Shown here: positions 50,868-60,469 of the stretch, in pieces | Layout: each line of letters opens with the position of its first letter | Position numbering within the stretch: position 1 is the stretch's first letter | Assembly (NCBI RefSeq): GCF_005405925.1 | Contig: NZ_BJHV01000001.1 | Span: forward strand, 8,308,001-8,372,000 | Direction: 5' to 3' | DNA: 64,000 nt | Source of the DNA: Streptomyces antimycoticus | Lineage (GTDB): Bacteria > Actinomycetota > Actinomycetes > Streptomycetales > Streptomycetaceae | The notes under the pieces: generated by a model | What the model saw: only the letters and a program-made list of their open reading frames with translations | Databases searched by the model: none | Told to the model about the DNA's origin: nothing | Position numbers and translations under genes: made by a program

Positions 50868-52220
50868 GTGGTGGATCCGGCGATCCGGAACGCCCGCCTC
50901 ACGCAGCGCTCCGTACGCGTGCTCGGCCAGGCCCGGCGGGCCGCACAGATAGACGTCGTGGTCCTCGATATCGGGGAGCAGATGGCCCAGCCGCTCCGCG
51001 GTGATCTCCGGCCGGGCGCCGTCCGGGCCGTTCACGGCGTACAGCAGCCGGGCTCCGCGCTCGGTCGCGATCTGCTTCAGCTCGTTCCACAGCGCCAGAT
51101 CCTCCACGCTGCGGGCCCGGTACAGCAGGGTGAGGTCGCTGCCCTTGCCCGGCAGCGTCTCGAACAGCGCCCGGATCGGGGTGATCCCGGCCCCGCCCGC
51201 GATCATGAGCACCTTGCCGCGGCTGCGCCGCGCCGCGGTCATCGCGCCGTACGGCCCCTCCGCCCACACCCGGGTCCCCGGCCGCAGCGAGGCCAGCCCG
51301 GTGCTGTGGCCGCCCACCGCCTTCACCGTGATCCGCAGCAGCTCCGGCCGGGGCGGCGCGGAGAGCGAGTACGGATGGGAGCCCCAGCGCATGCCCGGCG
51401 CGAGGAACCGCCACCGGAAGAACTGCCCGGCCTGCGCCCCGATCCGGTGCAGCTTGCGCCCCTTGATCAGTACCGACACCACCCCGGGCGCCTCCGGCAC
51501 GACGGCCTCCACCCGCATCCGGTGCCGCAGATTCAGCCGCAGCGGCACCAGTAGCCGGTACCAGACCGCCAGCGCGGTGACCGTGCCGTACAGCGCGTAC
51601 CAGGCGGTTTCCGCGGTCTTGTTCCCGACGAACTCGGCACCGGTCGCGAGCTGGTGCCAGAACGTCAGGAAGACCGCGGCGTAGGTGAGCAGATGCAGGT
51701 AGTACCAGACCTCGTACGGCATCCGGCGGCGCACCATCCCCGCCGAGATCAGCCCGATCACCACCAGTATCGCGGTGCCGACCGTCGCCTTGATCATGTC
51801 GGGGTAGTCCGTGACCACGGTCACCGACTGGTCGACGAAGCCGGTGCCGGCCTGCTCCGCGTATCCCGCGATGATCAGTCCGACATGCGCCACGATCAGG
51901 CACAGCGCGTACCGCCCGCTCATCGCGTGCCACCGCGCCACCCGGTCCGACCCCACCCGCCGCTCCAGCGCCGGAACGCGCGCCATCTGCAGGACGACGA
52001 GGGCGAGAACATAGCCGCCGAGCAGCCCACTGAGCCGCCCGGCGTGAGTCAGCCACTGTGCGGTGCCCTCGACGTTCGGAGTGTTCTGCCACCACAGCGA
52101 CAGCACAGCCGCCGCGCCGGCCCAGCTGAGCAGGATCAACGGCACGGCCGGCGAACGGCGAGGCTGGATGCGGCGCATGGCCTGCCGCCGCCCGGCCCGG
52201 CTGTTCAAAAGCGTCGTCAC
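50850..52220 (-). CDS. Ferric-reductase-like transmembrane NAD(P)H oxidoreductase
   Basis: 456 aa. About six transmembrane helices (~28-230) with a ferric-reductase-like haem domain (His in ARWHAMSGRYALCLIVAHVGLI and YYLHLLTYAAVFLTFWHQLA). Then an FAD domain (GQFFRWRFLAPGMRWGSHPYSLSAPP; the HPYSLS motif binds flavin) and an NAD(P) domain (VLMIAGGAGITPIRALFETL, VYLCGPPGLAEHAYGAL). Transfers electrons from NAD(P)H across the membrane, presumably to the FMN protein encoded next. First gene of the reductase/FMN-binding/apbE cassette. Confidence 0.9.
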   Translation of the reverse strand: MTTLLNSRAGRRQAMRRIQPRRSPAVPLILLSWAGAAAVLSLWWQNTPNVEGTAQWLTHAGRLSGLLGGYVLALVVLQMARVPALERRVGSDRVARWHAMSGRYALCLIVAHVGLIIAGYAEQAGTGFVDQSVTVVTDYPDMIKATVGTAILVVIGLISAGMVRRRMPYEVWYYLHLLTYAAVFLTFWHQLATGAEFVGNKTAETAWYALYGTVTALAVWYRLLVPLRLNLRHRMRVEAVVPEAPGVVSVLIKGRKLHRIGAQAGQFFRWRFLAPGMRWGSHPYSLSAPPRPELLRITVKAVGGHSTGLASLRPGTRVWAEGPYGAMTAARRSRGKVLMIAGGAGITPIRALFETLPGKGSDLTLLYRARSVEDLALWNELKQIATERGARLLYAVNGPDGARPEITAERLGHLLPDIEDHDVYLCGPPGLAEHAYGALREAGVPDRRIHHESFEL

Positions 52221-52296
52221 GGCCTGTCCCCTTCCCTTGGGCTCCGGCGCAAGGGAATACGGCCGCGAGCGCGGGATGACTCAACGGCCGGTGGGA

Positions 52297-52356
52297 TTCA
52301 CAGGTTTCGGTCGGGGTTCACAGGTTCGGGCCCGGAATCACAGGTTCCGGGATTCA
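52297..52356 (-). repeat. 20-bp tandem repeats at the 3' end of the endonuclease/phosphatase gene
   Basis: Units at 52297-52316, 52317-52336 and 52337-52356 (+ strand ttcacaggttcgggcccgga). The gene's TGA (complement of 52354-52356) lies in the last unit; two further TGA copies are at 20-bp spacing and one at 16 bp. No terminator was recognised. Confidence 0.88.
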
Positions 52357-53215
52357 CCGGCGGTGGCGGCGTACGGGCATCTCCAGGTCGCTCACCACCG
52401 GCAGGTGGTCGGACGCCTCCGGGTCCGCCGTGACCACCTGGGCGGTGAGCGGGCGCAGGTCGCGGGAGGCGAGGTGGAAGTCGATCCGGGCGTGCGGGTT
52501 GAGGGCGTCGTAGGTGAAGCCGTCGCCGCTGCCGGCCCGCGGCCACACATCGTCGAGCGCGCCGGTCAGGATCCCGATCTCCGGGGTCTCTGGCGTGGCG
52601 TTCAGGTCACCGACCAGGACGGTGCGTTCGGGGGAGGACCCCAGGAGCTCGACGATCCGGGCGGCCTGCCGCTCGCGCTCCTTGTTGTCGTCGTGCTGCA
52701 GGATGCGTGACGGCGAAGTCGACGCGGCTGCCGCGCACATCCAGCGTGGCCTGGAGCAGACCGCGCTGCTCATGGCCGGGGACGAGCGGAAGATGGGTGT
52801 TGGTCCACGACCGGATCGGCCCGCGGGAGAGCGCCGCGGTGCCGTACTGACGGCGCGGCCGCCCGGGCTCCTCCGGGTCCAAGTCGAGGTTGGCGCCGAA
52901 GGCGTGATGCATCCCCAGCCGCTCGCCCAGCCAGGCGGGCTGGTCCACGAAGCCGCTGCGCTTCCAGAACCGGTCGACCTCCTGCAGGCCGACGACGTCC
53001 ACCCGCAGGTCCTGGATCACCCGGGCGACGCGTTCCAGGTCCAGTACGTCGGCGGGGCTCGCGCCGTGGTGGATGTTGAACGTGGCCACGCGCAGCCGTC
53101 GCGGACCCGGGGCGGCGGCCGCCACCCCGGACGTCCCGGCGGCGGCCGTGGCGCCGAGGCCGGCCGCCACGGCGAGGAATCGGCGTCGACTGGGGGCAGT
53201 ATTCAGGTGATTCAT
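52354..53215 (-). pseudogene. Tat-exported endonuclease/exonuclease/phosphatase family protein, frameshifted
   Basis: From ATG 53215. Twin-arginine signal (SRRRFLAVAAGLGATAAAGTSGVAAAAPG), then the EEP fold: RVATFNIHHG, VDVVGLQEVD (metal Glu), and YGTAALSRGPI in the first frame; TVLVGDLNATPETPEI (Asp/Asn catalytic), DFHLASRDL and SDHLPVVSDLEM (final His) in the second. Removing one base near 52703 (an A on + strand, where cacctg is expected on the coding strand but catcctg is read) joins VTH-LQHDDNKERERQAARI. Unlike the other frameshifts here this is an insertion outside a homopolymer. The restored protein is 286 aa with all active-site residues. Confidence 0.83.
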
Positions 53216-53325
53216 GGCGGTCAGCGTGCGTTCCGGTTCCGAACGTCGTCCCACGGCGCCATGAACGGCCCTGGGCGGGCGGGAGTCGTCGCCGCGTTCC
53301 ACCCGTCGGGGAACCGCGATCGATC

Positions 53326-53568
53326 TCAGCGACGGTCGAATTTGATCGGGTAGGACACCGTAGAGCGCGGTTTGGGTTGCTTCTTGGCGCCCTTCCCGTT
53401 CTTGGTGCCCTCCTCGTCGTCCTTCTTCTTCTCGAAGTGGACCGGGTACCGGGCCGTCTGATGCGGATTCGGCGACTTGCCGTCGCGGGTGTTGCCGTCA
53501 CCATGGTTGTTGATCACCATCACCCCCACCACGATCGCGCCGAGCACCATCATCTGCTTCTTCTCCAC
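53326..53568 (-). CDS. Small secreted or membrane-anchored basic protein
   Basis: 80 aa from GTG 53568 (a second start, ATG 53550, is possible). N-terminal hydrophobic segment (MMVLGAIVVGVMVI), then a charged Lys/Asp/Gly/Asn-rich region containing two similar motifs, ARYPVHFEKKK and VSYPIKFDRR. No family recognised. The duplicated [A/V]xYP[V/I][H/K]F motif suggests a short binding repeat. G+C is lower than in neighbours. Confidence 0.6.
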   Translation of the reverse strand: MEKKQMMVLGAIVVGVMVINNHGDGNTRDGKSPNPHQTARYPVHFEKKKDDEEGTKNGKGAKKQPKPRSTVSYPIKFDRR

Positions 53569-53663
53569 GGGCGCCGACTCCCCTTCGGTCCGCAGCTATG
53601 TCTCCCCGGCACCGACCATGGTGACATCACCCCGTCGGCAGGACGAGCGGTCCGCGAGCCCGG

Positions 53664-54080
53664 TCAGACGGAGATGACCTCAAGGCCGCTCTCCAAGCCC
53701 TTGAAGTCGTCCGGGTTCCGTGTGTAGAGCGGCAGTCCGTGCGCGGCGGCGGTGGCAGCGATCATGAGGTCCATGCGGCGCGGGCGAGGATTGCGGTTGG
53801 CCTTGAGGGTCAGGGCGACCATGGTGCCGTATCGGCGGGCCGCTTCCCGGTCGAAGGGGACGGTGGAGAAACGCGCCTCGATGTCGGCCACGCGCTGTGC
53901 TCGGGTGAGCGTCTCCACCGGATCAGTGGCCATGGCGACGCCTTGGGTCAGCTCGGCAAGGACCACGGAGGGGACGGCAGCCTCGACCGGGAGCCGGTCC
54001 GAGGGGATGTCCACGAGATCGATGACGACGCAGGTGTCCAGCAGACCCTGCGGCCGTTGTTCCGTCACCTGTTCAGCCAC
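53664..54080 (-). CDS. PIN-domain toxin (VapC-like)
   Basis: 138 aa from GTG 54080; the GTGGCTGA overlap with the antitoxin stop decides the start. PIN acidic residues: GLLDTCVVIDLVD (Asp), VVLAELTQGVA (Glu), and MDLMIAATAAAHGLPLYTRNPDDF (Asp plus the N/D pair). Predicted Mg-dependent RNase that cuts tRNA or rRNA when freed from the antitoxin. Second gene of a two-gene toxin-antitoxin operon beside argG. Confidence 0.9.
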   Translation of the reverse strand: MAEQVTEQRPQGLLDTCVVIDLVDIPSDRLPVEAAVPSVVLAELTQGVAMATDPVETLTRAQRVADIEARFSTVPFDREAARRYGTMVALTLKANRNPRPRRMDLMIAATAAAHGLPLYTRNPDDFKGLESGLEVISV

Positions 54081-54360
54081 CTGGCTTCCCCCACGGGTCA
54101 TCCTGTTCGCCGACTCGGTCCTCGTCGCCGAAGAAGGCATCGGCTTCGGCCCGCATCGCGGCGTGATCCACGCGCGGGGCGTTGCGCCACTCGCGCTGAA
54201 GTTCCTCGACGGGGACGAAGCGACGGCGACGGGTCTCGAGGGGGCGGACCTCGGCGATTTCGACGCCGTTCCTGGTCACGTGGTACGTCTCGCCCGCTTC
54301 CACATCATCGAGTACCGCCTTGGAGCGGGCCGCCAGCTCGCGCTGCGTGATGGTTTTCAT
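54073..54360 (-). CDS. Phd/YefM-family antitoxin (VapB role)
   Basis: 95 aa from ATG 54360. N-terminal Phd/YefM fold MKTITQRELAARSKAVLDDVEAGETYHVTRNGVEIAEVRPLE, then a flexible acidic C-terminus (ALRAEADAFFGDEDR-like) that would block the PIN active site. Overlaps the toxin gene by 8 nt. Upstream lie a -10-like TACACT ending 6 nt before the ATG (leaderless-like) and three 10-bp iterons, consistent with autoregulation. Confidence 0.9.
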   Translation of the reverse strand: MKTITQRELAARSKAVLDDVEAGETYHVTRNGVEIAEVRPLETRRRRFVPVEELQREWRNAPRVDHAAMRAEADAFFGDEDRVGEQDDPWGKPGG

Positions 54361-54378
54361 GGGTCCAGTGTAAAGCAG

Positions 54379-54408
54379 CGTATCGCATCGTATGGCGCTG
54401 TATTGCAG
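54379..54408. promoter_or_regulatory. Three 10-bp iterons upstream of the antitoxin gene
   Basis: cgtatcgcat, cgtatggcgc and tgtattgcag follow one another with the [c/t]gtat box at 54379, 54389 and 54399, exactly one helical turn apart. They cover the -35/spacer area of the antitoxin promoter, as expected for the autoregulatory operator of a toxin-antitoxin operon. Confidence 0.5.
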
Positions 54409-54447
54409 GCTCGCGACCACGCGCCGCGGCTCGCGCCGCCTCTCGCT

Positions 54448-54500
54448 TTGACGAACCATGCGGTCCAGTGCATACTTATGCCTAGGCATGCATGGATCGT
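54448..54500 (+). promoter_or_regulatory. argG promoter with overlapping ARG box
   Basis: -35 TTGACG (54448-54453), 17-bp spacer, -10 CATACT (54471-54476). A palindromic region tgcatacttatgcc, then taggcatgcatgg (about 54470-54495) overlaps the -10 and start site and fits an ArgR operator. argR itself is at 46566-47117. Confidence 0.7.
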
Positions 54501-54523
54501 CAATGGACCGTAAGGAGGCACCC

Positions 54524-55720
54524 GTGACCGAGCGCGTCGTACTCGCCTACTCGGGCGGCTTGGACACGTCCGTCGCCATCGGCTGGATCGCCGAGGAGAC
54601 GGGCGCCGAGGTCGTCGCCGTCGCCGTGGACGTCGGCCAGGGCGGGGAGGACCTGGACGTCATCCGCAAGCGCGCGCTCGCCTGCGGGGCGGTCGAGGCG
54701 GAGGTCGCGGACGCGAAGGACGAGTTCGCCGAGGAGTACTGCCTTCCGGCGATCAAGGCCAACGCGCTGTACATGGACCGCTACCCGCTGGTGTCCGCGC
54801 TGTCCCGGCCCACGATCGTGAAGCACCTGGTCGCCGCCGCCCGTAAGCACGGCGCCGGGACCGTCGCCCACGGCTGCACCGGCAAGGGGAACGACCAGGT
54901 GCGGTTCGAGGCGGGCATCTCCTCCCTCGCACCCGATCTGACCTGCATCGCGCCCGTCCGGGACTACGCGATGACCCGGGACAGGGCGATCGCCTTCTGC
55001 GAGGCCAAGGGCCTGCCGATCGCGACCACCAAGAAGTCCCCGTACTCGATCGACCAGAACGTCTTCGGGCGGGCCGTGGAGACCGGCTTCCTGGAGGACA
55101 TCTGGAACGCGCCGATCGAGGACGTGTACGAGTACACCGCCGACCCGGCCACCCCGCGCGAGGCCGACGAGGTGATCATCACCTTCGACAAGGGTGTCCC
55201 CGTCGCGATCGACGGCGAGCCGGTCACCGTGCTGCAGGCCATCCAGCGGCTCAACGAGCGGGCGGGCGCCCAGGGCGTCGGCCGGATCGACATGGTCGAG
55301 GACCGGCTGGTGGGGATCAAGTCGCGGGAGGTCTACGAGGCGCCCGGCGCCATCGCGCTGATCACCGCCCACCAGGAACTGGAGGCCGTCACCGTCGAGC
55401 GCGAGCTGGCCCGCTACAAGCGGCAGGTCGAGCAGCGCTGGGGCGAGCTGGTCTACGACGGTCTGTGGTTCTCGCCGCTCAAGCGGGCGCTGGACGGCTT
55501 TATCGCCGAGGCGAACGAGCAGGTCTCCGGCGAGATCCGGATGACCCTGCACGGCGGCCGGGCCGTCGTCACCGGACGGAAGTCGCAGGCGTCGCTCTAC
55601 GACTTCAACCTGGCGACCTACGACTCCGGCGACACCTTCGACCAGTCGCTGTCCAAGGGCTTCATCGAGATCTTCGGGATGTCCAGCAAGATCGCCGCGA
55701 AGCGGGATCTGCAGCAGTAG
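54524..55720 (+). CDS. argG: Argininosuccinate synthase
   Basis: 398 aa. Joins citrulline and aspartate with ATP. N-type ATP pyrophosphatase motif [17 protein letters not shown] at residues 5-21, [15 protein letters not shown], and [24 protein letters not shown] 54524 with aaggagg 5 nt upstream. Followed by 19-bp repeats and a hairpin before argH (132-nt gap). In S. coelicolor I recall argG at a distant locus, so linkage to argH may be lineage-specific. Confidence 0.97.
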   Translation: MTERVVLAYSGGLDTSVAIGWIAEETGAEVVAVAVDVGQGGEDLDVIRKRALACGAVEAEVADAKDEFAEEYCLPAIKANALYMDRYPLVSALSRPTIVKHLVAAARKHGAGTVAHGCTGKGNDQVRFEAGISSLAPDLTCIAPVRDYAMTRDRAIAFCEAKGLPIATTKKSPYSIDQNVFGRAVETGFLEDIWNAPIEDVYEYTADPATPREADEVIITFDKGVPVAIDGEPVTVLQAIQRLNERAGAQGVGRIDMVEDRLVGIKSREVYEAPGAIALITAHQELEAVTVERELARYKRQVEQRWGELVYDGLWFSPLKRALDGFIAEANEQVSGEIRMTLHGGRAVVTGRKSQASLYDFNLATYDSGDTFDQSLSKGFIEIFGMSSKIAAKRDLQQ

Positions 55721-55722
55721 CC

Positions 55723-57283
<1,561 letters not shown>

Positions 57284-57318
57284 ACATCAGCTCATCAGGG
57301 AGAGGTGGGGACCAAGCC

Positions 57319-58308
57319 ATGGGTTTCGAACGACTCGCGAAGATCGCGGCCCCCGGGGCGGGGGCGGCCCGGATCGGGTTCGGCCTGGCCGCGGTCGGCC
57401 GCCCCGCCTATATCAACCTCGGCCGGGACCGGGACCTCCCGGCCGAGCGCCCGGTCGAGGTGATGCGGCAGCGCAGCCATGAGCTGCTGGACGCCGCCTA
57501 CGCCGCCGGGGTGCGCTATCTGGACGCGGCGCGCTCCTACGGCCGGGCCGAGGAGTTCCTCGCCGACTGGCTGCGCGACCGCCCGGACGCCGCGCGGCAT
57601 GTGGTGGTCGGCTCCAAGTGGGGCTATACGTATGTCGCGGACTGGCGTACGGACGCCGAGACCCATGAGGTCAAGGACCATGGCGTCCAGACCTTCGAGC
57701 GGCAGCGCGGGCTGACCGACGCGCTGCTCGGCGACCGGCTGGACCTCTACCAGATCCACTCGGTGACCCCCGACAGCCCCGCCCTCACCGACCGCGAACT
57801 TCAGACGCGGCTGGCGGAGCTGGCCGCCGAGGGGGTGACGGTCGGCGTGTCCACCAGCGGTCCGCGCCAGGCCGAGGCGATCCGCGCCGCACTGGCCGTG
57901 GAGGTCGACGGGCGCCCGCTCTTCCGTACCGTCCAGTCCACGTACAACCTGCTGGAGCCGTCGGCCGGGGCGGCGCTGGCCGAGGCCCATGCGGCGGGCC
58001 GTGCGGTCATCGTCAAGGAAGCCGTGGCCAACGGCCGCCTCACCGAGGCGGCCGAGCGGCTTCCGGCCGCCCTGCGTCAGGTGGCCGAGGAGACGGGCGC
58101 GACTTTGGACGCCGTCGCGCTGGCCGCGGTCCTGCACCGGCCCTGGGTGGGCGTCGTCCTCTCCGGCGCCGCCACCACGGCCCAGCTGCGCTCCAACCTG
58201 GCCGCGGCCGACCTCCGCCTGGACGAGCGTCAGCTCACCGAGCTGGAGCGGCTGGCCGAAAGCCCGGAGGGATACTGGCACCACCGTTCCGAGCTGCCCT
58301 GGTCCTGA
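57319..58308 (+). CDS. Aldo/keto reductase
   Basis: 329 aa. (beta/alpha)8 NADPH-dependent reductase: ARIGFGLAAVGRPAYINLGRD, VRYLDAARSYGRAEEFLADWL (catalytic Asp and Tyr), VVVGSKWGYTY (Lys), LYQIHSV (His), and the C-terminal GVVLSGAATTAQLRSNL cofactor region. Cytosolic; substrate unknown. 35 nt after argH, so it may be co-transcribed, but a role in arginine metabolism is not implied. Confidence 0.9.
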   Translation: MGFERLAKIAAPGAGAARIGFGLAAVGRPAYINLGRDRDLPAERPVEVMRQRSHELLDAAYAAGVRYLDAARSYGRAEEFLADWLRDRPDAARHVVVGSKWGYTYVADWRTDAETHEVKDHGVQTFERQRGLTDALLGDRLDLYQIHSVTPDSPALTDRELQTRLAELAAEGVTVGVSTSGPRQAEAIRAALAVEVDGRPLFRTVQSTYNLLEPSAGAALAEAHAAGRAVIVKEAVANGRLTEAAERLPAALRQVAEETGATLDAVALAAVLHRPWVGVVLSGAATTAQLRSNLAAADLRLDERQLTELERLAESPEGYWHHRSELPWS

Positions 58309-58335
58309 CGGATCGGGGCGGTTCGGGCCGCGGGG

Positions 58336-59142
58336 CTACAGCGCGCTCAGGAACGAACGGACCGCGCGGGCGTACGGCTGGGGCGCGTCATCGTGGATCC
58401 AGTGACCGCACCCGGCGAATTCGAGGAGCCTCGTGTTGGGGCGGCGGGTGGCCATCTCGTGGGCGTGGCCCGGCGGCAGCAGCGAGCTGTGCTCGCCGCG
58501 CATCAGCAGCGCGGGACAGGAGGAGCCCAGCCAGTCGTCCCAGAAGTCGCCGCACATGGCCTGCTGGGACGCCATCATATGGCTGGGCTCGAACAGCAGC
58601 CGCCAGCCGCCCGTTTGGGGGTCCCATTCGGCGCTGTCGAGAAAGTACGAGGCGTCCGGAATGCCCCGGGACTCGATGTCGGCGCGCAGCTTCTCCCGGT
58701 CCACGGCCCAGGTCGGCCACCCCGAGACATCGAGCACCGGATGGCTGACCACCGGACGGTCCGTCACCGCGCCGATGTCCTCGACGACGAGCGCGCTCAC
58801 CAGGTCCGGATGGCGGGCGGCCAGGGCGTACGCGCCGACCGCGCCGGTGGAGTGGGCGACGACCGGGACCGGGCCCAGGTGCAGCTCCCGCAGCAGCGCG
58901 GCGGCATCGGCCACATACTCGTCCAGCGTGAACGGGCCACCGCCGCCGGTCAGCCCGTGGCCCCGCTGATCGAGGGCGATCACCCGCCGTTCGGGGGCGA
59001 GGGCGGCGGCCAGGGGCGCGTACATCCTGCCCCGGCCGAAGTGGCCGTGCAGGGCCAGCACCGGATCGCCCGGTCCGCCGAAATCGGTCAGGGCGAATCG
59101 CCGACCGCGCAGCGTCACGAAGTCGGGGGAGGGCACGGTCAT
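58336..59142 (-). CDS. Alpha/beta hydrolase
   Basis: 268 aa from ATG 59142. Oxyanion HGHFGRGRMY, nucleophile in VVAHSTGAVGAYALAARHPDLV, acid near LLMRGEHSSLL, and catalytic His in FAGCGHWIHDDAP. Soluble esterase/haloperoxidase-like fold without a decisive specificity motif. Convergent with the aldo/keto reductase. Confidence 0.88.
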   Translation of the reverse strand: MTVPSPDFVTLRGRRFALTDFGGPGDPVLALHGHFGRGRMYAPLAAALAPERRVIALDQRGHGLTGGGGPFTLDEYVADAAALLRELHLGPVPVVAHSTGAVGAYALAARHPDLVSALVVEDIGAVTDRPVVSHPVLDVSGWPTWAVDREKLRADIESRGIPDASYFLDSAEWDPQTGGWRLLFEPSHMMASQQAMCGDFWDDWLGSSCPALLMRGEHSSLLPPGHAHEMATRRPNTRLLEFAGCGHWIHDDAPQPYARAVRSFLSAL

Positions 59143-59384
59143 CGTGGTCACCCGCGGCACCATAGTGGCCGGGCCCGGTGGTGACCAGCGGGTAGCGGAA
59201 TCAGATCTTCCGCTCTCGATGCCGACGGACCAGGCCGACCGGAGCCGACAGCTCGCCGCGCCCGGCAGGTTGGCCGGAACGCCATGTGACGGCGGTTTGG
59301 CCGGAGCGCAGGCCGCGGATTCGCCCGAACGGGTGGGGTGGCGGCTCGCCGAGAGACACCTCCCCGGGCGGCCCACCGGAGGCG

Positions 59385-59459
59385 GAACCGCCGCAACCCG
59401 AACCGCCGCAACCTGAACCGTCGCGGACCGAACCGCCGCGGACCGAACCGCCGCCCGGC
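59385..59459. repeat. Five 15-bp tandem repeats in a 391-bp gap
   Basis: Units gaaccgccgcaaccc, gaaccgccgcaacct, gaaccgtcgcggacc, gaaccgccgcggacc and gaaccgccgcccggc at 15-bp steps from 59385. The interval 59143-59533 has no gene I can support; the array begins 75 bp beyond the acyltransferase stop. Confidence 0.95.
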
Positions 59460-59533
59460 CGCGGAACCTCGGCGCCCCCCGGCACACCACCGTGGCGGCC
59501 CGAACACCGGACCGCCGCGGTCAGCCCCAAACG

Positions 59534-60208
59534 TCAGGCGGCTGCCTTCGCCTTCGTGGCGTAGATGTCCACGTACTCCTGACCCGACAGCCGCATCACG
59601 TGGCTCATCACCTCGTCGGTCACGGCCCGCAGCACATAGCGGTCGCGGTCCATGCCCTCGTAGCGGGTGAACTCCAGCGGCTCTCCGAAGCGGACCTGCA
59701 CCCGGCCCGGCCGCGGCAGCCCCTTGCCGCCCGGCTGGATCCGGTCGGTCCCGATCATCGCGAACGGCACCACGGGCGCGCCGGTCATCAGCGCGAGGCG
59801 GGCGATACCGGTACGGCCGCGGTAGAGGCGGCCGTCGGGGGAGCGGGTGCCCTCCGGGTAGATGCCGAAGACCCGGCCCTCCTCCAGTACCCGGCGCCCC
59901 GTCATCAGCGCCGCGACGCCGCCGCGTCCACCGTCCCGGTCCACCGGGATCATGCCGACGCCGGTGAAGAACCAGGCCATCAGCCGGCCCTTGAGGCCCT
60001 TGCCCGTGACGTACTCGTCCTTGCCGATGAAGAAGACCTGACGGTCACAGACCAGCGGCAGGATCATCGAGTCGATGAAGGTGAGATGGTTTCCGGCGAG
60101 GATCACCGGGCCCGAGCCCGGAATGCCCTCGGCCCCCTCGACCCGTGGGCGGAACATCAGGCGCATCAGCGGACCGAGTACTGCCTTCAGAAACGCGAAT
60201 CGGGACAC
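59534..60208 (-). CDS. 1-acyl-sn-glycerol-3-phosphate acyltransferase (PlsC-like)
   Basis: 224 aa from GTG 60208. HX4D motif in ILAGNHLTFIDSMILPLV near residue 42, the substrate motif FGIYPEGTRSPDGRLYRGRTGIARLAL, and PVVPFAMIGTDRIQP. Membrane-associated enzyme of phospholipid synthesis. Next to a glycerophosphodiester phosphodiesterase on the other strand, a phospholipid synthesis/turnover neighbourhood. Confidence 0.92.
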   Translation of the reverse strand: MSRFAFLKAVLGPLMRLMFRPRVEGAEGIPGSGPVILAGNHLTFIDSMILPLVCDRQVFFIGKDEYVTGKGLKGRLMAWFFTGVGMIPVDRDGGRGGVAALMTGRRVLEEGRVFGIYPEGTRSPDGRLYRGRTGIARLALMTGAPVVPFAMIGTDRIQPGGKGLPRPGRVQVRFGEPLEFTRYEGMDRDRYVLRAVTDEVMSHVMRLSGQEYVDIYATKAKAAA

Positions 60209-60347
60209 GGGCCCTCCGGTCGGGGTCAAGGTCTGGGACGCACCGTTGTACGGTCCGTCAACCTCGTACCGCACCGGAGCGCCGATGAGGACGATACTCG
60301 CCGGTTGCGCCCCGGCGCACACCAGGTTCACCCACCTGGTACGCAGT

Positions 60348-60380
60348 GTTGACCCCCGTTTCCCCCGCGTTTCGTCCGAT
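60348..60380 (+). promoter_or_regulatory. PHO-box-like direct repeats upstream of the phosphodiesterase gene
   Basis: Three 11-bp units read GTTGACCCCCG, TTTCCCCCGCG and TTTCGTCCGAT, matching the direct-repeat architecture of PhoP sites (consensus GTTCACC with four less conserved bases). A further GTTCACCCACC occurs near 60326. I recall PhoP control of Streptomyces glpQ genes, which makes this plausible. Confidence 0.45.
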
Positions 60381-60469
60381 GTCTCCCGCGGGAAAGCCGC
60401 CCACGCCTACCATCAGCCCATCTTCTGACTGGATTTGACAGGTGTTGAACACCACATCAAGGAGTGCTG

